In this document: one piece after another, positions 57,701-64,000 of the stretch
Layout: the number at the start of each line of letters is the position of its first letter
Numbering within the stretch: position 1 is the first letter of the stretch
Source of the DNA: Candidula unifasciata
Taxonomy: Eukaryota; Mollusca; Gastropoda; Stylommatophora; Geomitridae
NCBI GenBank assembly: GCA_905116865.2
Contig: CAJHNH020008443.1
Coordinates: 90,001 to 154,000 of the forward strand
DNA length: 64,000 nt
Direction: 5' to 3'
Program-made: the position numbers and the translations under genes
Notes under the pieces: model-generated
The model's input: only the letters and a program-made list of their open reading frames with translations
What the model was told of the DNA's origin: nothing
Database searches by the model: none

Positions 57701-60700
57701 TTTGTTGTGAAGCTCTCTGGCTTAGAAGTTAGTGAATGTGCTGAACAATTTCATGGCTTTAGTACAAGAGTTGCACTGTGGAAAAGATTGGGCCTCACAG
57801 CAGTCACAGTAGTTTTGACAACAGCATTGGTACCCTGTAGCCAACCTTCATTGTTGAGACAGCACAGAATTTGGAGTTTGCTTATTAATACTGATAGGAA
57901 GGACCCAAATGAGGTGATATTGAAAGATCAGGGTTTGCAAGTCAGATAAAGATCAGAATGGCCAGAAAGATACTAGGTTTTTGGTCTTGGTTGGCAGCTA
58001 TCTAGGAGGGAAGCTGTGACAGGTGGATAGACAGAACACTCCACTTATATCTGATAGCTTCTGCAGCATCCTTTGTTCCAAATATATTAGTGTTTACCTT
58101 TCCTTTGGAGTAAACAAGGCAAGCCAAGTGAGGGATCAGGCTGTATATATAAAAACACATGATCTCTGCAATACTGCACAGGCTTTATGCAATGACTTGA
58201 ATTGCCAAACACCATGGGCTGTGATACCCATGTTTCTATGGCAGAGTATAACAAAATCATCCGGAAAGATACAGAAAGGTGTCAACAAAGGCTAGAAGGA
58301 TCTTCCACCATGCACAAAAGGATGTTAGTCAGTCAACATAAAGCTGGCATAACTAGTCACAGTACACTGATGGGTTTATTTGGAAGGAGACTGGAGCACT
58401 TGTGCATTTGTCCTGAGGGCAGTGATTATAATTTGAACTGTAAGTTAGCCAAAGCCAATGGAAAAATAGAATATAGATGGAACAAGAAAAGACAGGATCA
58501 GCAATGATGATGTCAGGAAACAAGTTGATATGAAACCACTGGTAAACTACTTAAAAAGACAACAGATAGTTAATTAGTCAACAGATTATCCTCATTGCAC
58601 ATCAAACCGTTCTGTCCATAAGTGTTCGGATCCCATCCTTAGTAAATCCAGCAACATGTTGCGGCTGACAACACCAGTTCTGTGTTGGTTTCTTATTCTT
58701 CTTTGGCTTCCCCTTTTAACATGTTATTCTTGCAGTCTGTTCATGGTTGCAGATTCACAATCATCGCTTGGGTGCAGATTCACAGCAAGTGAATCACTTG
58801 GTTCTCACAAACGTCTTACTTCATGTAGAGCATTCAGAATGCCTGGTCCATGTCTCCTCTGCCCTCCTTAGTAGCTCTAACTGAAGGCTATCAGCCTGCT
58901 CATTTCCTTGCAAGCCTGCATCGCCTGGCACAAATATGAAACTAATATGTGACAACAGATGAAATTGTCTGGATATGTGTCAAGAGTACCACAAGATGGT
59001 GCACCCCTGAGAACACTGTTACTAAGATACTATGAAAGCAGAGTTATAGGAGATCAACCAAGCAGGCAATGCATAGATGGAATATCTGAGATTGTGAATA
59101 CTGGCATCTGTGCAGCACACACAAAGGTTCCCAGCAGATGCGTCTTCAAAACCTGATGCTGAAAGGCACAGCACAAAAGAAAGAAGATAAAAGAAGTCAT
59201 CATTGCACTGTTTTGTCAGTACACCCAACTTTAACATCTATTTTTGTAGGGGGTTGCTTTCCTTAGCCATTGATTGTCCTCAGTCTGCTCGCATGGTAGC
59301 AGGGTTGTGTCTCTTTGTTAGTAAATTAGTCAAGGTTCCATAACTGCTCTGCTCTTGTGCTAGTGTAAATCACACAAAGTGTTCTTCACTGTCCCATGTA
59401 AAAACTTGTGAAAAGCAGATCACTTTCAGCAAAATCGGTAAGCTCACACGTGCAGAATCAATGCATAAGGCAGCCCCAGATATGCCAGCACTAACAGTCT
59501 CCTACGAGAATTGCAGCTCATTGTTGATAGAAGCAGTCAGTCAGGACAAGCCATCATTTTTTGCACATACAGTACTGCATAAAGTACACAACATGCCAGT
59601 CTGAATGTAATCAAGTGCTCACCATTTATAGTGCAGTTCTATTTTAGTCTGGTTCCTATCATTAACCTGTCTAATACAGAAGACCCTAAGCTACCATTGT
59701 CACAGCTCTTGGGATTATTCGAACCCATAGGTCCTTCTATTATTTCAAGTTGGAGACACATCAGAGGATTTACTTCTTCTTCATTGTTCGTTTGTGTGGT
59801 GCAAATGCTTTCCAGCATAACTGCAGTATTTGCACCTTTTGGCCAACACATCTGACCTCTTCGGGCATTTGTTTTTTCTGGTTAATCTTCTGGTTAGTTC
59901 TGTGGGACATTGAAGGACATTTTTCAGTTGTCAGACCTGAGAGTTTGATTACCTTCACAAAATAGACATGAATAGTGATAAAGTAAACCCGTCCAAAGCC
60001 TCCTTAACATGGTTCTCTCTGAATACCCACATCGTGAGTACACCAATGCCAGTCGTAAGCATCTGTGGTGTGGACATCGAGAGAACGGACACCATTAAAT
60101 ACCTGGGCATGACATTTGACAGATGCTTGTCATACAAATGCCACGTAGACAACATCATACTTAGAGCCAGGAAAGGTTTGACAGCACTCAAGGTGCTAGC
60201 AGCAGCTGATATTGAACAACGTCTACTTTTCCTTCTCTATCAAGGGCTTGTGCTTAGCGTCATTGACTATGGTCTTGGCCTCCTCACTGTCAGCAAAACC
60301 CAGCTAGAAAGACTGGACCGAGTACAGAATGAGGCCATGAGACTCATACTCGGCTGCACAAAAGACACCTCCTGCAACGCCATGCGTTATATCCTGGGTC
60401 TGCCGACTATGACAAGCAGATACAAAGTGGCACAGGTCAAGGCTTACATGAGGGTATCGGCAGATGTTAACCACCCATTACACAAAGCTACTCACGACAC
60501 AAAAGGAACGCGTCTCAAAAGGGGCCGCTCTTGGATGGCAAAGGCTGAGGACTTAATCCAGCAGGTATGTGACCTAGACGTGATCAGCCACGGAAAAGAA
60601 TGGACGAATACACCATTAGACATGCATGGCATCTCTAAGGTTGTCATCACACTTGGAAGGTACTGCAGGGATCAAATTCCTGCGGCGGTAGACACAGAAG

Positions 60701-63499
60701 TAAGGGAACTGATAGATCAGCATTCAGACCCAGAAGATACCATCATCTACACAGATGGATCCGTGAAGCGCGGATCAAGGTCAGCATGGGCATACACAGC
60801 GCAAAGAAAGGGGAAAACAATACATGAGGACAGCGGCGCTTACCAGACAACCACGTCAAGCATGACAATGGAAATAGCCGCTGCTTCTAGAGCTTTAGCA
60901 TGGGTATCCGAGCAAACCGCCACACAGGTAGTAATTGTCTCAAACTCAATGAATATGCTTCAGAAGATAGCAACAGGCAGTATGCGCTCTGAATGAATAG
61001 AAAGCATCAGGAAATCGCACTTAACCTCCGTAACCTGGATCTACACACCGGGTCATGCGGGCGTGAAGGGAAATGAGCGAGCAGACCAACTGGCAAGCAC
61101 TGCACTAATGATTGCGGGAAAAAGTATGGACAGAGCAGACATAGTCAACGCTGTACGAACTGGGCTAGTGGAGAATGAGGAATCCCTGACACTAACACGA
61201 TTGGGTGACATGGGAGTTAAGCATGGTGATGCACGTCTTTGCCGTCTTCGAGGCCGAGAAAGGAGACAAAATAACTAGCTTCTCATGGGGACAATTAGTA
61301 GAAGTACTTTAGAGTGGCTGCTGCTTCGGAGAACTGAGCACGCATGGGTATGCCCAATGTGCAGTGACATTAATTGTGATAACAGAACATAAAATAACAA
61401 CTTAGTAGGGAGTCAGCAGTACGAAACCCAAGTTCAAGGTGTCTCCTTCGTGCCAAAGAACTGCATGGCTGTTGGGTGAACAGTCGTTAACGATGGCAGG
61501 CAGGTCGTTGTAGGGGCGACGCCTGCTGGTGGATGTAATTTCCTAAGTCCCTTCCCCAGCTAATAATGAGGGTACTGCTGGGGTGACCGTTTATTAACCC
61601 TCATATAATTCTTCCGGTCAAAATGGACGCTAGGTACGGCCACCCTTTTTTTTTTCTTTTTTTTTTTTAAAAGCCGTGGCAAATATTTTTTTTTCCAGAC
61701 GGTGGCCGTTGCATTTTTGCTCCATTTGTAGACTGGAAGGATGTAGTTTCGTCGCCCAGCTTCTGAGTTGAGTGCATGGCGTGACACTGTGAGCTGTGTT
61801 TGTTTTTCGTTGGCACAGGAGTGGAGCATATGTGGGGTGACCCGTTTGCTATGAAGCTGAAACTAGGATTACCAGATTACCAGAAAGTAAACTGATTTCC
61901 AAATTGTCTTGTGCTACAGAAACCGGGTTACTTTTTGAATTTACTTTACAAAATATTATCTTTATTGTGCTAATTTCTAGTGCCACAAAATGTTGCCTTT
62001 GTTGCTAATTTCTGGTGCTACACAGAATTACCTTTATTTGCTAATTTTGGTGTCATAAAATGTTACATTTCCTGTACTTTTTTCTGGTACCACAAAATAT
62101 GACCTTTACTTATTTCTGGTGCCTTAAAATGTTTCATTCCATTGTGCTGATTTCTGATGCCACAAAATGTTACCTTTATCATGCTGATTTCTGGTGCCAC
62201 AAAATGTTACCTTTGCCATGTTGATTTCTGGTGCCAAAAAATTTTACCTTTGTCATGCTGATTTCTGATGCCACAAAATGTTACCTTTGTCATGCTGATT
62301 TCTGGTGCCACAAAATGTTACCTTTGCCATGTTGATTTCTGGTGCCACAAAATGTTACCTTTGTCATGCTGATTTCTGATGCCACAAAATGTTACCTTTG
62401 TCATGCTGATTTCTGGTGCCACAAAATGTTACCTTTGTCATTGTGCTGATTTCTGGTGCCACAAAATGTTACCTTTGCCATGCTGATTTCTGGTGCCACA
62501 AAATGTTACCTTTGCCATGTTGATTTCTGGTGCCACAAAATATTACCTTTGTCATGCTGATTTCTGATGCCACAAAATGTTACCTTTGTCATGCTGATTT
62601 CTGGTGCCACAAAATGTTACCTTTGCCATGTTGATTTCTGGTGCCACAAAATGTTACCTTTGTCATGCTGATTTCTGATGCCACAAAATGTTACCTTTGT
62701 CATGCTGATTTCTGGTGCCACAAAATGTTACCGTTGTCATTGTGCTGATTTCTGGTGCCACAAAATGTTACCTTTGTCATTGTGCTGATTTCTGGTGCCA
62801 CAAAATGTTACCTTTGTCATGCTAATTTCTGGTGCCACAAAATGTAACCTTTGTCATTGTGCTGATTTCTGGTGGCACAAAATGTTACCTTTGCCATGCT
62901 GATTTCTAGTGCCACAAAATGTTACCTTTGCCGTGTTGATTTCTGGTGCCACAAAATGTTACCTTTGTCATGCTGATTTCTGATGCCACAAAATGTTACC
63001 TTTGTCATGCTGATTTCTGGTGCCACAAAATGTTACCTTTGTCATTGTGCTGATTTCTGGTGCCACAAAATGTTACCTTTGCCATGCTGATTTCTGGTGC
63101 CACAAAATGTTACCTTTGTCATGCTAATTTCTGGTGCCACAAAATGTAACCTTTGTCATTGTGCTGATTTCTGGTGCCACAAAATGTTACCTTTGCCATG
63201 CTGATTTCTAGTGCCACAAAATATTACCTTTTGCGTGCTGACGTCTGGTGGGACAAAACATTTTCTTTTCGCTGTGCTGATTTCTTGATACTTTGATGAA
63301 TACAGATTTACCCAGACCACGCCGTCGTCTGACAGAACTCTTATACAAAACAGCAGTTGCACCTTCCAGTACAGACACCAGACTCTGGGAGCAAGCCACT
63401 AAGGAATGGAGGCTGGTTTTCCTGAGAAGTCCTGTCCAAATTCTTCACGACAATAATGGTTCAGTATCAGGTGTGGAGTTTGCTGTTAATAAATTACAG
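48535..63499 (+). CDS. FDXR: NADPH:adrenodoxin (ferredoxin) oxidoreductase, N-terminal 348 codons; gene continues past window
   Basis: FDXR is a mitochondrial flavoenzyme that passes electrons from NADPH through FAD to ferredoxin, for Fe-S cluster assembly and mitochondrial P450s. Exons: 48535-48756, 50496-50591, 51209-51331, 56625-56738, 56861-56962, 57496-57688, 63306-63499, all in phase. The first 50 residues are Arg/Ser-rich without acidic clusters, typical of a mitochondrial leader. FAD site [14 protein letters not shown] (58-71), [38 protein letters not shown] site [11 protein letters not shown] (199-209; human has GQGNVAL) and [19 protein letters not shown] with the Arg pair for the NADP phosphate. 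The human protein is 491 aa, so about 140 C-terminal residues lie outside. Confidence 0.95.
48835..49020 (+). repeat. dispersed SINE-like repeat, family 3
   Basis: CCAGCCTTAAATGGCTACCA, then GTAATGTCCTGGGAAGTAAA and GATGTTGACGACATCACCC. A relative with the same order is at 50275-50400. tRNA boxes not clear. Confidence 0.6.
49030..50265 (-). pseudogene. LINE fragment (RT thumb, RNase H, C-terminal knuckle), family of 59968
   Basis: On the minus strand the order runs KYLGMTFD (near 50240), [27 protein letters not shown], then [16 protein letters not shown] (about 49650), [26 protein letters not shown], and a knuckle-like end at 49050. Same motif order and near-identical phrases as 59968-61390 on the plus strand. 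Many stops. Confidence 0.85.
50275..50400 (+). repeat. dispersed SINE-like repeat, family 3
   Basis: Poly(A)-rich start, then CCAGCCTCAAATGGGTATCA and GATGTTGACCACATTATCGA, parallel to 48905-49000. Lies just before FDXR exon 2. Confidence 0.6.
50496..50591 (+). CDS. FDXR: FDXR exon 2
   Basis: [19 protein letters not shown] then [13 protein letters not shown]; 32 codons, phase 0 at both ends. Acceptor TATCCAG, donor GTATGT. Confidence 0.96.
51000..51110 (-). repeat. tRNA-derived SINE fragment
   Basis: Minus-strand GGTTCAAATCCC (51041-51030) is a good B box; only about 100 bases are recognisable. Confidence 0.5.
51209..51331 (+). CDS. FDXR: FDXR exon 3
   Basis: [20 protein letters not shown] then [20 protein letters not shown]; 41 codons, phase 0. 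Acceptor GTTTTGCAG, donor GTATGT. Confidence 0.96.
51783..51975 (-). repeat. dispersed short repeat (family of 2035)
   Basis: Minus-strand copy with AGCCAGATCTGTAAAACTG, GTTTACAGCTAG and a GAAGAAGAA end. A second, poorer piece lies at 52060-52150, separated by (TTC)n. Confidence 0.6.
52380..52605 (+). pseudogene. RNase H fragment of an older LINE, left part
   Basis: Encodes a degraded RNase H segment finishing [22 protein letters not shown], where a LINE RNase H normally reads WIPGH.G..GNE.AD.LA. The continuation [16 protein letters not shown] is found at 56019, beyond the inserted LINE. Confidence 0.75.
52608..56010 (+). mobile_element. LINE copy 2 (family of 2929-7426), 5'-truncated, in FDXR intron 3
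   Basis: Starts at the equivalent of about 3673 in copy 1 and runs to the same 3' end plus GAAGAAGAAGAAG. Flanked by AGGCTGAT (52600-52607 and 56011-56018), the target-site duplication. It lies in the sense orientation of FDXR, between exons 3 and 4, so it would be transcribed as part of the intron. Very similar to copy 1, without the 348-bp duplication. Confidence 0.92.
52622..55975 (+). pseudogene. LINE polyprotein, copy 2 (5'-truncated, multiple frameshifts)
   Basis: Retains endonuclease motifs CGDFNSH and SDHRPV, RT 53616-54640 with [30 protein letters not shown] and YADD, RNase [16 protein letters not shown] and LTDAKS, and the C-terminal CTCG...HVLQDC. Lesions: stop in the endonuclease (near 52775), 4-base loss near 53217, 1-base loss near 53761, frame change near 54670 and again near 54860, and TAG at 55458. 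It keeps CAG where copy 1 has the TAG at 4167. Confidence 0.9.
56011..56340 (+). pseudogene. RNase H fragment of an older LINE, right part
   Basis: [20 protein letters not shown], ...EEWRAS, then [20 protein letters not shown], the C-terminal Cys cluster seen in the other RNase H LINEs here. Continuation of 52380-52605. Confidence 0.75.
56625..56738 (+). CDS. FDXR: FDXR exon 4
   Basis: [20 protein letters not shown] then [18 protein letters not shown]; 38 codons, phase 0. Acceptor TATTTTCAG, donor GTTTGT. Confidence 0.96.
56861..56962 (+). CDS. FDXR: FDXR exon 5 (NADP-binding motif)
   Basis: [20 protein letters not shown] then [14 protein letters not shown]; 34 codons, phase 0. Acceptor GTTTTTCAAG, donor GTATTT. 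The second glycine-loop residue is His rather than the Gln of mammals. Confidence 0.96.
57180..57365 (+). repeat. unclassified SINE-like repeat with (CAGT)n tail
   Basis: G/C-rich block with GGGATCTCTCCACGGCGGTC ending in AGTCAGTCAGTCAGTCAAGG. The short tandem tail suggests a retroposed element. No second copy recognised here. Confidence 0.45.
57496..57688 (+). CDS. FDXR: FDXR exon 6
   Basis: [40 protein letters not shown] and VEGLDKVID. Leaves in phase 1 (final G). Acceptor CCACAG, donor GTAGGT. Confidence 0.96.
58200..58440 (+). pseudogene. LINE C-terminal fragment
   Basis: [20 protein letters not shown] then [12 protein letters not shown], equivalent to HRTGTITHRMLGFILRGGSE and HLWTCPECNDDN at 11400-11515. 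The first Cys pair is partly lost. In FDXR intron 6. Confidence 0.65.
58441..59967. other. FDXR intron 6, no gene recognised
   Basis: No recognisable coding sequence. Short open frames on both strands lack known motifs. Confidence 0.45.
59968..61390 (+). pseudogene. LINE fragment: RT thumb, RNase H, C-terminal knuckle
   Basis: A 342-codon open frame (59968-60996) encodes ...[60 protein letters not shown], then RNase [38 protein letters not shown] at 60994 is followed by [20 protein letters not shown] (61039-61098) and, after another break, [15 protein letters not shown] (to 61385). The upstream endonuclease and RT core are missing. Much of it is still open, so it is fairly young. Sense orientation in FDXR intron 6. 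Confidence 0.88.
61391..61939. other. FDXR intron 6, unclassified
   Basis: Immediately 3' of the LINE fragment, a G/C-richer stretch (61430-61640) and poly(T). No coding similarity. Confidence 0.4.
61949..63288. repeat. 37-bp minisatellite (with 41-bp variants)
   Basis: About 34 tandem units of a motif containing TGATTTCTGGTGCCACAAAA followed by TGTTACCTTTGTCATGC. Variants alternate GTCA/GCCA and GGTGCC/GATGCC, and a TCATTGTGCTG form adds 4 bases. Runs of unit types recur in the same order, so blocks of several units have been copied. The array ends 17 bases before FDXR exon 7. Confidence 0.97.
63306..63499 (+). CDS. FDXR: FDXR exon 7
   Basis: Completes D, then [17 protein letters not shown] through FAVNKLQ. 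Acceptor GATGAATACAG has an unusually weak pyrimidine tract because the minisatellite comes almost to the exon. Donor GTACAT. No further exon in the window. Confidence 0.93.
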
Positions 63500-64000
63500 G
63501 TACATTTCAATCATATCTTCTTCACTTCCATTTTAAACTGCTTCAGGTGTCGAGGGACATACAAGGTCCTCCTTCTTGCTCTTCTGGCCGCTTCGATTAT
63601 AAACATATAGTACTGTTGTAGATTTCTCTAATGTTGTCTTTCCGTGTTGTTTATGGTCTTCCTCTTTATCTGTGTCACTCCTATTTTTTTTTCATGTATG
63701 CCTTGCATGGTGTGGTATAACAAGGCATTCTCTTTAACCACTTTCTTAACTGTCTTTGTTTGTAATTTAACATTGGTTTTATTCCAGTCTTTTCTGTTAT
63801 CATTTCTGGTTTTATTTTTTTCTGAGAACACTTAACATAACACTTTGTTAGCCCTTTTAAGGGCTAATACAAAAGAAAAATAAGAAAAAGATGAAGAGGA
63901 AGCAACCACATTGAATTGACTTAACCTTTGCTATGTGCCATCTTTAACAAAACTTGTGTTGGTGATCTGTATTTTTTTGTCTATCTGTTCCATAGTTTAC
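63500..64000. other. start of FDXR intron 7, no further exon seen
   Basis: T-rich, no coding motif of the FDXR C-terminus (for example GWVKRGP) before the window ends. Confidence 0.6.

Overview
The window is nuclear DNA from an animal, most likely an invertebrate. It is A+T-rich, its genes are split by spliceosomal introns, and non-LTR retrotransposons (LINEs), tRNA-derived SINEs, mariner elements, foldback elements and mini/microsatellites fill most of the rest. I cannot name the species; a mollusc or arthropod would fit the LINE types, but that is a weak inference.

Three single-copy host genes were reconstructed exon by exon with consistent reading phase. (1) A BuGZ/ZNF207 orthologue on the + strand (coding 11859-23723, nine coding exons, 463 aa), a zinc-finger, Bub3-binding spindle-assembly protein. 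Its first coding intron has the signals of a minor (U12-type) spliceosomal intron and appears to be of the rare AT-AA subtype. (2) A Rho GDP-dissociation inhibitor on the - strand (33848-43107, four coding exons, 200 aa), including an 84-nt internal exon found by reading the strand directly. (3) NADPH:adrenodoxin (ferredoxin) oxidoreductase FDXR on the + strand (from 48535, seven exons, 348 codons), cut by the right edge of the window. BuGZ and RhoGDI are convergent; RhoGDI and FDXR are divergent. From general knowledge the human orthologues of all three lie on chromosome 17, so this may be retained ancestral linkage.

Layout: 1-2928 old minus-strand LINE debris, hairpin and simple repeats; 2929-7426 one near full-length LINE (endonuclease, reverse transcriptase, RNase H; four visible lesions) inserted into an older LINE with a 40-bp target duplication; 7467-11530 LINE debris and a CpG-richer orphan block; 11743-26515 BuGZ, with two foldback elements in its introns and a SINE in the 3' region; 28000-28683 a mariner derivative; 30894-43107 RhoGDI with its 3' flank, a 27-bp minisatellite, a MITE and LINE pieces; 43656-47830 foldback elements, one nested in a mariner and one in a LINE; 48491-64000 FDXR, whose introns carry a second copy of the LINE (itself nested in an RNase H fragment), two copies of another RNase H LINE in opposite orientations, and a 1.3-kb minisatellite that runs up to exon 7.

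I found no bacterial-style operon, CRISPR array, rRNA gene or intact tRNA gene. The most notable points are the U12-type intron, the foldback family with 8-bp target duplications, the nested insertions, and an in-frame 348-bp tandem duplication of the reverse transcriptase catalytic region.
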